64,000 bases of DNA. Source: Robertkochia sediminum (GTDB lineage Bacteria > Bacteroidota > Bacteroidia > Flavobacteriales > Flavobacteriaceae). Under the pieces are notes generated by a model that searched no databases, was not told the DNA's origin, and worked only from the letters and a program-made list of their open reading frames with translations. The DNA lies in contig NZ_JADMKT010000064.1 of NCBI RefSeq assembly GCF_016786255.1, forward strand, positions 145,911-209,910, written 5' to 3'. Below, one piece after another: positions 42,216 to 50,131 of the stretch. The first letter of the stretch is position 1. The number at the start of each line of letters is the position of its first letter. A program made the translations under genes and the position numbers.

Positions 42216-42598
42216 TCACGAAAGTAACAAAAGGCATAAAGATCTCTGTGAAAACCAGTTATGAAGGTACCTTCTTCAAGAACTACAGGAATCACTTTGC
42301 CTTTGGTTACCACATCACCATCGAAAACCAAAGTAAAGACCCTGTACAGCTGCTGGCTAGGCACTGGGAGATCTACGACGCCCTTAATCCGCTGGAAATG
42401 GTAGATGGCGAAGGAGTGATCGGAAAAAAACCGGTGCTACACCCCGGAGAAACCCACACCTATAGCTCAGGCTGCCTGCTTACATCACCTATCGGCGCCA
42501 TGAAAGGTCATTATATGATGATCAACTATGCCAGTACCCAGCATTTCAAGGTATATGTTCCCACCTTCAGACTCAGCGCTCCTTTCACGCTTAATTAA
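42212..42598 (+). CDS. apaG: ApaG domain protein
   Basis: A 128-residue ApaG-family protein, which has an immunoglobulin-like beta-sandwich and is linked by genetics to Co/Mg homeostasis; its biochemical role is uncertain. The family sequence is clear: KISVKTSYEGTFFKNYRNHFAFGYHITIENQSKDPVQLLARHWEIYDA, VDGEGVIGKKPVLHPGETHTYSSGC and GAMKGHYMMI. Starts within the DUF3667 stop (ATGA overlap). Confidence 0.95.
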   Translation: MITKVTKGIKISVKTSYEGTFFKNYRNHFAFGYHITIENQSKDPVQLLARHWEIYDALNPLEMVDGEGVIGKKPVLHPGETHTYSSGCLLTSPIGAMKGHYMMINYASTQHFKVYVPTFRLSAPFTLN

Positions 42599-42682
42599 GG
42601 AATAATCAGTTTCTTTTGATTTTTTTTAGCAATTCCCATTTATTACATTTGCTGTCGAGCAACAACCTCAAAAAAGTATAAA

Positions 42683-44308
42683 ATGGGAAAAGGATTTTTT
42701 CAAGTACCTCCGGCGGTTAATGAGCCGGTAAGGTCTTATGCTCCGGGAACTCCGGAACGCGAATCAGTGCTAAAGCAATACAAAGAGTTTTACAACAGCA
42801 CGGTAGATATACCTCTTTATATTGGTAGCGAAGAGATCAGAACCGGGAACACCCGAACCATGTCTCCCCCACACGATCACCAACATGTGGTAGGAACATA
42901 TCACCTGGCAGAAAAGGAGCATGTGGAAAAAGCCATGAAGAACGCCCTGGAAGCCAGAACAAAGTGGGCAGCTCTTAGTTGGGAGCACCGCGCTGCGATC
43001 TTCCTTAAAGCCGCAGACCTTATTGCCGGTCCTTACAGAGATAAAATGAACGCCTCCACGATGATGGCGCAATCCAAAAATATATTCCAGGCAGAGATCG
43101 ACGCGGCCTGTGAGATCATCGACTTCCTGAGATTCAACGTAGAATTCATGTCGCAGATCTACAACGACCAGCCCCTCTCTGACGACGGGATCTGGAACCG
43201 TGTAGAATACAGACCTCTTGAAGGATTCGTATACGCCATCACTCCGTTTAACTTTACCGCTATTGCCGGAAACCTTCCTGCAAGTGCAGCAATGATGGGG
43301 AACGTGGTTGTTTGGAAACCAAGTGACCACCAGATCTTTTCTGCGAAGGTGATTGTTGACGTGTTTAAAGAAGCTGGTTTACCCGATGGCGTGATCAACG
43401 TTGTTTACGGAGATCCGGTAATGATCACCGATACCCTCCTTGACAGCCCTGACTTTGCCGGGATCCACTTTACGGGATCTACCGAAGTATTCAAAGGACT
43501 TTGGAAAAAGATCGGAAACAACATCGATAAATATAAGACCTACCCGAGAATCGTTGGAGAGACCGGAGGTAAAGACTTTATCATCGCCCACCCTTCAAGC
43601 AACGCCAAGCAGGTAGCTACCGCCATTAGCCGTGGAGCATTCGAATTCCAGGGACAAAAATGTAGCGCTGCCTCACGCGTTTACTTACCGAAATCATTGG
43701 CCGACGAAGTGCTTGATTTCGTAAAAGAAGATATCGCATCATTTAAAATGGGATCGCCGGAAGACATGAGCAATTTCATCACTGCCGTGATCCACGAAGG
43801 TTCTTTTGATAAACTCGCAGGGTATATCGATCGTGCGAAGGCCGATAAGGAAGCGGAAGTGATCGCCGGAGGAAACTACGATAAATCAAAAGGGTATTTC
43901 GTAGAACCAACCGTGATCCTTACTACCGATCCGCAATACGTAACCATGACCACCGAATTATTCGGACCAGTGGTAACCGTATACATCTATGAAGACGACC
44001 AATGGAGCGAAACACTCAAGCTCGTTGACAACACTTCTGAGTACGCATTAACAGGAGCCGTATTCTCAGGAGATCGTTACACTATTGAAGAAGCTGTGAA
44101 GGCACTGGAGAACTGTGCCGGAAACTTCTACATCAACGACAAGCCGACAGGTGCCGTTGTAGGCCAGCAGCCATTTGGTGGAGCGCGAGCTTCAGGAACC
44201 AATGATAAGGCCGGTTCTATGCAGAACCTGCTGAGATGGGTTTCTCCAAGACTTATCAAGGAGACTTTTGTTTCTCCTGCAGATTACCGTTATCCGTTCC
44301 TGGGATAA
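42683..44308 (+). CDS. pruA: L-glutamate gamma-semialdehyde dehydrogenase (1-pyrroline-5-carboxylate dehydrogenase)
   Basis: Second step of proline catabolism: oxidises glutamate semialdehyde to glutamate with NAD. A 541-residue aldehyde dehydrogenase, the monofunctional type (no proline dehydrogenase domain). The catalytic Cys is in FEFQGQKCSAASRVYLP and the catalytic Glu in IVGETGGKDFIIAH. YAITPFNFTAIAGNLPAS and VVWKPSDHQIFSA are NAD-binding. No proline dehydrogenase gene lies nearby. Codon use is selective, as for a well-expressed gene. Ends at a strong terminator. Confidence 0.95.
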   Translation: MGKGFFQVPPAVNEPVRSYAPGTPERESVLKQYKEFYNSTVDIPLYIGSEEIRTGNTRTMSPPHDHQHVVGTYHLAEKEHVEKAMKNALEARTKWAALSWEHRAAIFLKAADLIAGPYRDKMNASTMMAQSKNIFQAEIDAACEIIDFLRFNVEFMSQIYNDQPLSDDGIWNRVEYRPLEGFVYAITPFNFTAIAGNLPASAAMMGNVVVWKPSDHQIFSAKVIVDVFKEAGLPDGVINVVYGDPVMITDTLLDSPDFAGIHFTGSTEVFKGLWKKIGNNIDKYKTYPRIVGETGGKDFIIAHPSSNAKQVATAISRGAFEFQGQKCSAASRVYLPKSLADEVLDFVKEDIASFKMGSPEDMSNFITAVIHEGSFDKLAGYIDRAKADKEAEVIAGGNYDKSKGYFVEPTVILTTDPQYVTMTTELFGPVVTVYIYEDDQWSETLKLVDNTSEYALTGAVFSGDRYTIEEAVKALENCAGNFYINDKPTGAVVGQQPFGGARASGTNDKAGSMQNLLRWVSPRLIKETFVSPADYRYPFLG

Positions 44309-44328
44309 CAAGGGAATAACTACTTTTA

Positions 44329-44360
44329 AAAACCGGCCGCTTTTGCGAGCCGGTTTTTTT
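44329..44360 (+). terminator. terminator of pruA
   Basis: AACCGGC-CGC-TTTT-GCG-A-GCCGGTT with one bulged A, then seven T residues, about 20 bp after the stop. Confidence 0.88.
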
Positions 44361-44370
44361 ATGCTACAAG

Positions 44371-44466
44371 GTTATGAAGTTATAAGGTTACGAAGTTACA
44401 AGGTGATGCGGTGATACAGTTATACGGTGATACAGTGACGCGGTGATACGGTGATACGGTGATACG
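44371..44466. repeat. degenerate 8-bp tandem array, twelve units
   Basis: Twelve octamers in exact phase, drifting from gttatgaa, gttataag, gttacgaa, gttacaag through gtgatgcg, gtgataca, gttatacg to three gtgatacg. The consensus is GTKAYRMR: positions 1-2 and 4 are nearly fixed, the rest vary. Shorter arrays of the same kind occur at 44589-44620, 44744-44759 and 44892-44923. Confidence 0.85.
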
Positions 44467-44580
44467 GTGAGTGGACTCAAGACCAAGCAATTATTAATGA
44501 TGTCTTATTTTAACTTTTAGTACGGCACTAAAGGCTTACACCACATCGTCTTTCCTCTTTATTCTTGAATCTTTGCTCCG
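44461..44580. repeat. 120-bp repeat unit, copy 1
   Basis: Runs from gatacggtgag to tttgctccg. About 88% identical to copy 2, with small substitutions and one or two indels. It is preceded by the 12-unit octamer array and followed by a 4-unit one. Confidence 0.85.
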
Positions 44581-44588
44581 TTGAGGCA

Positions 44589-44620
44589 GTGACGCAGTGA
44601 TGCAGTCATACGGTGATATG
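44589..44620. repeat. octamer array between the two 120-bp units
   Basis: Four units gtgacgca, gtgatgca, gtcatacg, gtgatatg in phase, directly joined to copy 2. Confidence 0.75.
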
Positions 44621-44735
44621 GTGAGTGTACTCGAGATCAAGCAATTATTAATGATGTCATATTTCAACTTTTAGTACGGCTCCAAAAGGCTTACACCACA
44701 TCGTCTTTCTTCTATATTCTTGGCTCTTTGCTCCG
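44615..44735. repeat. 120-bp repeat unit, copy 2
   Basis: Runs from gatatggtgag to tttgctccg. It includes a well-kept stretch (caagcaattattaatgatgt) and ends like copy 1. Two more octamers (44744-44759) follow. Confidence 0.85.
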
Positions 44736-44830
44736 ATTATACTGTGATGTAGTGATACAGAATCAAACTGTCAGGGGGCAATCAAAACATCCGTAATTCA
44801 AAATCTAAAATTTAGAATTCAAAACCCATT

Positions 44831-44886
44831 ACTCTTTTCTCTTTACTCTTTACGCTTTACTCTTTACTCTTTTCTCTTTTCTCTTG
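44831..44886. repeat. degenerate 7-bp pyrimidine array, eight units
   Basis: actcttt, tctcttt, actcttt, acgcttt, actcttt, actcttt, tctcttt and tctcttg in exact 7-bp phase. The first and third positions vary most. Confidence 0.75.
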
Positions 44887-44891
44887 CCTCA

Positions 44892-44923
44892 GTGAAACGG
44901 TTAGACGGCTAGACGGTTAGACG
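44892..44923. repeat. degenerate 8-bp array, four units
   Basis: gtgaaacg, gttagacg, gctagacg and gttagacg in phase, six bases after the heptamer array. Confidence 0.75.
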
Positions 44924-45167
44924 GTAAAGCAGATCTGCAAAATTGATGAATCGCAAAATTGATGAACGCAGACTTCACTTTCAACCTCCATCTCACCGTG
45001 ATCCATCCTCCCCTCTCCCAACTGCCCAACCAATTCTCTATTCCCTACTCCCTACTCCCCATTCCCTTCACTTCAATGTTACCTTAATGTTAAGAGAATG
45101 TTACGTAAATCTTTTTTTAATGTAAAAAAATTGTATATTTACCTTAAGAATCAAAACCGTAACGACC

Positions 45168-45446
45168 ATGAAGAACGAAGATAAATACTGCATTTTAAGC
45201 GTAAAATATTCCATCACCGAGTGCAATGGCGAAGCAGAAGAAACCATGAATACCACCAAAATGGAACATGTTTTTACGGCAAGAGATAAATCTGCTCTAC
45301 TTCAAAAGATCGAGCGTTTCGAGGACCGGTTGCGCGAAAGACAACAACTAAGAACTAAACGCAACCTGCTCACTAAAGTCACAGATGGCATCTCCGGCTT
45401 TATGGATCGGTATCGATACAGTTACCGATCACTGATCAACATGTGA
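45168..45446 (+). CDS. hypothetical protein, 92 residues
   Basis: A soluble, charged protein: MKNEDKYCILSVKYSITECN, then a probable helix (DKSALLQKIERFEDRLRERQQLR) and a basic C terminus. There is no signal peptide. I do not recognise the family. A near-consensus -7 (TATATTTA, 45133-45140) lies upstream, supporting real transcription. It is directly convergent with rsmG: the two stop codons are adjacent, with no space for a terminator. Confidence 0.7.
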   Translation: MKNEDKYCILSVKYSITECNGEAEETMNTTKMEHVFTARDKSALLQKIERFEDRLRERQQLRTKRNLLTKVTDGISGFMDRYRYSYRSLINM

Positions 45447-46082
45447 TCACGGTTTGTACTTAAGGGGAAGATGAACCACCTTTTTCGTCTCGAAAAAAGG
45501 ATCGTCAAAATAATCTTTAAGATCGTAAAGAGTTACATTTTTATAGGCGGCTAATTCTTCACTCAGGTCTCCGCCTTTCAAATAGAGGATTCCGTTCTTG
45601 AGCTCATGAACAGAATCCTTTTTTGTTTTACCCTTCACCCATTTTACGAAATCAGGCATACGGGTAACAGCCCTACTTACAACAAAGTCAAACTGGCCTT
45701 TAACCTTTTCGGCCCGTTGGTGAGCTGCCGTTACATTATCGAGTTCAAGAGCATCGGCAACAGCCTGCACTACTTTGATCTTTTTACCAATAGCATCTAC
45801 AAGATGAAATTTTACCTCGGGAAAAAGTATCGCAAGTGGTATTCCCGGGAATCCACCGCCGGTACCTACGTCGAGAATATCGCTCCCCGGCTTGAAGGCT
45901 TGCACCTTGGCGATACCCAGAGAATGCAAGACATGACGCACATACAATTCGTCGATATCCTTACGGCTTATCACATTGATCTTAGCATTCCACTCGGTGT
46001 ACAAAGCCTCAAGTCGCTCCATTTGAGCAACCTGCTCTGACGATAGATCCGGGAAATGCGAATGAACGGTCTGTAGGGTCAT
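45447..46082 (-). CDS. rsmG: 16S rRNA (guanine527-N7) methyltransferase
   Basis: A 211-residue SAM-dependent methyltransferase that modifies G527 of 16S rRNA; loss gives low-level streptomycin resistance in other bacteria. Motifs: YTEWNAKINVISRKD near the N terminus, SAM site DILDVGTGGGFPGIPLAILFPEV, VDAIGKKIKVVQAVADALELDN, and DFVVSRAVTRMPDFVKW. ATG at 46082 is preferred over an upstream TTG (46112). Confidence 0.95.
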   Translation of the reverse strand: MTLQTVHSHFPDLSSEQVAQMERLEALYTEWNAKINVISRKDIDELYVRHVLHSLGIAKVQAFKPGSDILDVGTGGGFPGIPLAILFPEVKFHLVDAIGKKIKVVQAVADALELDNVTAAHQRAEKVKGQFDFVVSRAVTRMPDFVKWVKGKTKKDSVHELKNGILYLKGGDLSEELAAYKNVTLYDLKDYFDDPFFETKKVVHLPLKYKP

Positions 46083-46099
46083 GATCTTTAAATTTTCGA

Positions 46100-46107
46100 C
46101 AAAATTA
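46100..46107 (-). promoter_or_regulatory. -7 element for rsmG
   Basis: TAATTTTG on the minus strand (TAnnTTTG), 17 nt before the ATG at 46082. Confidence 0.4.
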
Positions 46108-46163
46108 ACCAAATAAGTCTCTTTTTTACAGAAGATTTAAAGTTACTACTTTTTAAATATTCT

Positions 46164-46171
46164 TATTTTTG
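46164..46171 (+). promoter_or_regulatory. -7 element for the desaturase gene
   Basis: TATTTTTG, a full match. It leaves a leader of about 60 nt that contains the 16-codon ORF at 46190-46240. Confidence 0.55.
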
Positions 46172-46189
46172 CCCATTAACCTATATCTT

Positions 46190-46240
46190 ATGATTCGGAA
46201 TTTCATTTGTATATTCCGGAAAATGCAATCATCATTATGA
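46190..46240 (+). CDS. possible 16-codon leader ORF overlapping the desaturase start
   Basis: ATG at 46190 encodes MIRNFICIFRKMQSSL and its TGA (46238-46240) overlaps the desaturase ATG (46237-46239) as ATGA. The arrangement fits translational coupling or control of a lipid-desaturation gene by a leader peptide, but it may be chance. No family. Confidence 0.35.
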   Translation: MIRNFICIFRKMQSSL

Positions 46241-47343
46241 CAGAAAATCATCGAACAACCATTCGATTCTCAAGGAGAGACACAGCTAAGTTCTTCAAGA
46301 CACTAAATTCAAGAGTAAACGAGTACTTCAAAGAAAACAACATCAAAAAAACCGGAAACTGGAAACTACACCTTAAATCGGTGATCATGTTCTCTATTTT
46401 CCTCACCCCCTACTTCCTGATCCTCACCCTCGACATGAACCAGTGGCTTCAGCTATTGCTTACCATTGTCATTGGAGTTGGGATGGCAGGTGTAGGAATG
46501 AATGTCATGCACGACGGGAACCACGGTTCTTATTCTTCTAAAAAATGGCTCAACAAGATCATGGGAGCCAGCATTTACATCCTTGCCGGGAATGTGTACA
46601 ACTGGCAGGTACAGCACAATGTACTGCACCACACCTACACAAATATCCCTGGCCATGACGAAGATCTCGACGCAGGTCGCATCATTCGCTTTTCCAAGCA
46701 CAGTCAATGGAGAAGATTTCACCGCTTTCAGCATTACTATTCGGTATTCCTATACGGACTCCTAACCCTGAACTGGGCGATCACTACCGATTTTAAACAA
46801 ATGCGCAGCTATATGAAGCGTAAACTATCTTACGGTAAATTCCCTAACCCTACGAAAGAATGGAGCATCCTTATCATCACAAAGATCATTTACCTCAGTA
46901 TCTGGATCGTGATCCCAATGGTTGTTCTTGACATCGCATGGTGGAAGATCCTTATCGGATTCTTTGCAATGCATTACACCGCAGGGCTTATCCTGAGTAT
47001 TGTATTCCAGCTTGCTCATATTGTTGAAGAAACAGAAACCGTAGCTCCGGACAAAGCAGGTACGATCAAGAATACCTGGGCGATCCACCAGTTGTTCACT
47101 ACCTCGAATTTTGCAACTAACAACAAACTGGTTAACTGGTTTACCGGAGGACTTAACCACCAGGTTGAGCATCATATTTTCCCGAACATAAGCCACATTC
47201 ACTATACAGCAATCGCAAAGATCGTTAAGGAAACAGCTAAGGAATTCAACCTCCCTTATTACGAGTACAAAACCACCAGGAAAGCCATTCTATCGCATTT
47301 CAGACACCTGAAAGCTTTAGGGCAGAATCCGGAACTAGCCTAA
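46237..47343 (+). CDS. membrane fatty acid desaturase
   Basis: A 368-residue di-iron acyl-CoA/acyl-lipid desaturase. The three His boxes are HDGNH, HNVLHH and HQVEHH, the last with the QVEHH of front-end or linoleoyl-CoA-type desaturases. Two pairs of membrane helices flank them (about residues 48-88 and 210-260). No cytochrome b5 domain is present. It introduces double bonds for membrane fluidity; substrate and regiochemistry are not predictable. It is preceded by a leader ORF (46190-46240). The aminotransferase gene follows after 27 bp. Confidence 0.92.
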   Translation: MTENHRTTIRFSRRDTAKFFKTLNSRVNEYFKENNIKKTGNWKLHLKSVIMFSIFLTPYFLILTLDMNQWLQLLLTIVIGVGMAGVGMNVMHDGNHGSYSSKKWLNKIMGASIYILAGNVYNWQVQHNVLHHTYTNIPGHDEDLDAGRIIRFSKHSQWRRFHRFQHYYSVFLYGLLTLNWAITTDFKQMRSYMKRKLSYGKFPNPTKEWSILIITKIIYLSIWIVIPMVVLDIAWWKILIGFFAMHYTAGLILSIVFQLAHIVEETETVAPDKAGTIKNTWAIHQLFTTSNFATNNKLVNWFTGGLNHQVEHHIFPNISHIHYTAIAKIVKETAKEFNLPYYEYKTTRKAILSHFRHLKALGQNPELA

Positions 47344-47370
47344 TATCAAAAAACCAACAAAGCACACCCT

Positions 47371-48561
47371 ATGAGCAAATTGCTATCCGAAAGGATCTTA
47401 AACATGAGCACATCGGCCACCTTGGCCATGGCTGCTAAGGCAAGGGAACTCAAATCTGAAGGTCAGGACATCATTGGCCTGAGTCTTGGAGAACCCGATT
47501 TCAACACTCCCGACTTTATCAAAGAGGCCGCAAAAGAAGCGATCGATCAGAATTATAACAGCTACTCTCCAGTTGATGGTTACGGAGACCTGAAAACAGC
47601 GATCATCAACAAATTCAAAAGAGACAACAACCTCGAATACAAACCCTCTCAGATCGTAGTATCTACAGGTGCGAAGCAGTCCCTGGCCAATGTTGCCATG
47701 GCGGTGATCAATCCGGGGGATGAAGTTATCCTCCCCGCACCTTATTGGGTAAGCTACTCTGAGATCGTAAAACTTGCTGAAGGTATTCCGGTAGAGGTAG
47801 CGACCACCATAGAGAACGATTTTAAAATGACTCCCGACCAACTCGAGGCAGCCATTACCCCAAAAACAAAAATGTTGTGGTACAGCTCGCCTTGCAACCC
47901 AAGTGGTTCGGTATACAGTAAAGAAGAACTCGAAGCTCTTGCCGCTGTGTTGCGCAAGCATCCCGGGATCATCGTTGTTTCTGACGAGATCTACGAACAC
48001 ATTAACTTCTCCGGAGGACATTTCAGCATGGCTTCCTGCGAAGGCATGTACGACCGTACGGTTACCGTGAACGGGGTTTCTAAAGCATTTGCCATGACCG
48101 GATGGCGTATCGGATACATCGGAGCACCGGAGTACCTGGCACGCGCCTGTAATAAGATCCAGGGACAGATCACCAGTGGTGCCAATTGTATCGCACAACG
48201 CGCCACCATCGCTGCTCTTGAAGCTCCGGTAAGTAAGATCGGTTACATGATCGAAAAATTCCACGAGCGCAGAGACCTGGTTCTCGGACTCCTCGGAGAG
48301 ATCCCCGGAATGAAACTAAACGTGCCGGAAGGAGCCTTCTACGTTTTCCCGGATATATCAGACTTCTTTGGAAAGACTATCAAAGGAAAAACCATCAACA
48401 ATGCCACCGACCTTTCCATGCTTCTCCTGGAAGAAGCACACGTGGCAACGGTTACCGGTGAAGCCTTTGGAAATCCGAACTGTATTCGTATTTCTTATGC
48501 CGCTTCTGAAGCCGAGCTTAAGGAAGCTATCAAAAGAATAAAAGACGTGCTAACCGCTTAA
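47371..48561 (+). CDS. aspartate aminotransferase (class I PLP aminotransferase)
   Basis: A 396-residue fold-type I aminotransferase of the aspartate aminotransferase Ib group. The PLP Lys is in NGVSKAFAMTGWRIGYIGAP; GAKQSLANV, NPSGSVYSKEE and VSDEIYEHI are the usual cofactor contacts, and the C-terminal substrate Arg is in NCIRISYAAS. It moves amino groups between glutamate and oxaloacetate, possibly with other acceptors. 27 bp after the desaturase, so possibly in the same transcript, although functions are unrelated. Confidence 0.92.
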   Translation: MSKLLSERILNMSTSATLAMAAKARELKSEGQDIIGLSLGEPDFNTPDFIKEAAKEAIDQNYNSYSPVDGYGDLKTAIINKFKRDNNLEYKPSQIVVSTGAKQSLANVAMAVINPGDEVILPAPYWVSYSEIVKLAEGIPVEVATTIENDFKMTPDQLEAAITPKTKMLWYSSPCNPSGSVYSKEELEALAAVLRKHPGIIVVSDEIYEHINFSGGHFSMASCEGMYDRTVTVNGVSKAFAMTGWRIGYIGAPEYLARACNKIQGQITSGANCIAQRATIAALEAPVSKIGYMIEKFHERRDLVLGLLGEIPGMKLNVPEGAFYVFPDISDFFGKTIKGKTINNATDLSMLLLEEAHVATVTGEAFGNPNCIRISYAASEAELKEAIKRIKDVLTA

Positions 48562-48586
48562 GACCAGTAAGCACACGTACACAAAA

Positions 48587-48614
48587 AAACGAGGCTCAAC
48601 GGCCTCGTTTTTTT
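48587..48614. terminator. bidirectional terminator, aminotransferase/trkH
   Basis: AAACGAGGC and GCCTCGTTT pair around a 6-nt loop, with an A-run and a T-run on either side. Convergent genes end on both sides. Confidence 0.88.
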
Positions 48615-48632
48615 ATGATCGTCAAACAACGA

Positions 48633-50129
48633 TCATATCTTTTTCCAGAATATAGGCGAGAACAGAATGAGTACGGTGAACACCTCGAGCCTTCCAACCA
48701 GCATCAAAAACGCACACCACCATTTACCCAATACCGGCAGGCTGTTAAAATTAGCCAGCGGATACAGATCACCAAAGGCAGGACCGACATTACCAAGGGA
48801 GGAAGCTGCACCACCAATTGCCGTTTCAAAATCGAGTCCCATGACCCCCAGCACCAAGGCTCCAAAGATGAACAAAAGCATGTATAGAATGAAAAATCCG
48901 AGAATGTTATATACGATGTTCTCATAAACCATCTTCCCGTTAAATCGCACCGGAATGATCGCATTGGGATGCAGGGTGCGCTTAAATTCCAGGAGTCCGT
49001 TCTTGATCATTAGCATATGCCGTACCACTTTTACCCCACCTGAAGTGGAACCTGCAGACCCACCCAGAAACATGAGCCCGAAGAACAATACCGTAAGAAA
49101 GGGTGTCCACCCCGTGAAGTCGGCCGTAACAAATCCGGTGGTCGTGATCACCGAGATCACCTGGAACAGGGAATGTCTGAAAGCACTCTCACCGGCCCCG
49201 AGCACCATGGGGTGATAATCGCTCACAGGCACATTAGCCCGCAGATACACCACCAATGCTGCCAATACGGTCAACACCCCAATGATCACGGCATAGAACC
49301 GAAACTCATCGTCCTTATAGAGCTTAGTGAACTTCCCTTTGAACATATAATAGCTCAAAACAAAGTTGGTCCCGGCCAAAAACATAAAGAGGATCACGAT
49401 ATACTGCACCAAGGGATTATCATTCCAATATGCCAAACTTGCATTCTTGGTAGAGAAACCACCTGTAGACAAGGTTGCCATAGCGTGATTGATGGCATCA
49501 AAGAAGTTCATCCCGGCAAGGTAAAGCAATAAAGTCTCTGCCGCCGTATACCCCACATAAATGAACCACAACCGTTTAGCAGTATCGGTGATCCTGGGGT
49601 GTAACTTATCGGCACTGGGCCCGGGTGCTTCAGCAGCAAAAAGCTGCATCCCTCCAATTCCAAGTAAAGGCAAAATAGCAATGGCCAGTACAATGATCCC
49701 CATACCACCGATCCAGTGGGTCATACTCCTCCAGAACAGAATACCCTCAGGAAGCACTTCTATATCGTCAAGAATAGACGCCCCCGTAGTGGTAAATCCG
49801 CTCATGGTCTCAAAAAAGGCATCGGTAACAGAAGGTATGGCGCCGGTAAAGAGGTAAGGCAGCATCCCTGCGGCCGACATACAGAGCCAACCCAGGGTAA
49901 CGATCATATACCCTTCCCGTTTCTTTACATCCTTCTTGTGCTCACGGGTAGTGAACATCATGAGGGTCCCAAAAAAAACAGTGGTCAGTCCGGCCAGACT
50001 TATCTCCAGGGTAAAACCATCTTTATAAAGCGCACTCACCAGGGCTGCAAGCAACATAAAGCCCCCGTTAAAGAGCAGTAGCAACCCCATTAAGTGGATA
50101 ATGATCCTGGTGTTTAATTTCTTTATCAA
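48633..50129 (-). CDS. trkH: TrkH-family potassium uptake channel
   Basis: A 498-residue membrane protein with the four-repeat TrkH/KtrB topology: selectivity-filter-like segments in MSGFTTTGASIL, ATLSTGGFSTKNA, ISVITTTGFVTADF and GNVGPAFGD. It needs TrkA for gating. The start is TTG at 50129 (TTGATAAAGAAATTA), 2 bp after the trkA stop (TGA), which fits operon coupling; the nearest ATG would cut the first helix. It is encoded downstream of trkA in one transcript. Confidence 0.94.
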   Translation of the reverse strand: MIKKLNTRIIIHLMGLLLLFNGGFMLLAALVSALYKDGFTLEISLAGLTTVFFGTLMMFTTREHKKDVKKREGYMIVTLGWLCMSAAGMLPYLFTGAIPSVTDAFFETMSGFTTTGASILDDIEVLPEGILFWRSMTHWIGGMGIIVLAIAILPLLGIGGMQLFAAEAPGPSADKLHPRITDTAKRLWFIYVGYTAAETLLLYLAGMNFFDAINHAMATLSTGGFSTKNASLAYWNDNPLVQYIVILFMFLAGTNFVLSYYMFKGKFTKLYKDDEFRFYAVIIGVLTVLAALVVYLRANVPVSDYHPMVLGAGESAFRHSLFQVISVITTTGFVTADFTGWTPFLTVLFFGLMFLGGSAGSTSGGVKVVRHMLMIKNGLLEFKRTLHPNAIIPVRFNGKMVYENIVYNILGFFILYMLLFIFGALVLGVMGLDFETAIGGAASSLGNVGPAFGDLYPLANFNSLPVLGKWWCAFLMLVGRLEVFTVLILFSPIFWKKI

Positions 50130-50131
50130 AA

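Larger units (their letters stand above)
44309..45167. other. 859-bp gene-free region of tandem repeats
   Basis: Between pruA and the 92-aa hypothetical gene there is a terminator, an octamer array (44371-44466), two copies of a 120-bp unit separated and followed by shorter octamer arrays, a heptamer pyrimidine array (44831-44886), another octamer array (44892-44923), and a small 15-bp duplication near 44937-44966. No coding sequence is evident. The short open frames are repeats read through. Confidence 0.85.

Noticed and set aside
42770..43330. 186-codon minus-strand open frame opposite pruA
   Set aside because: Shadow frame; pruA is unambiguous.
44371..44923. CRISPR array
   Set aside because: Units are 7-8 bp, degenerate and without unique spacers, and no cas genes are nearby.
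44943..45125. 60-codon open frame before the 92-aa hypothetical gene
   Set aside because: It is made of simple repeats (Pro/Ser/Thr-rich) with no promoter.
47398..48264. 288-codon minus-strand open frame opposite the aspartate aminotransferase gene
   Set aside because: It is a shadow of the well-supported aminotransferase gene and has no recognisable domain or promoter.
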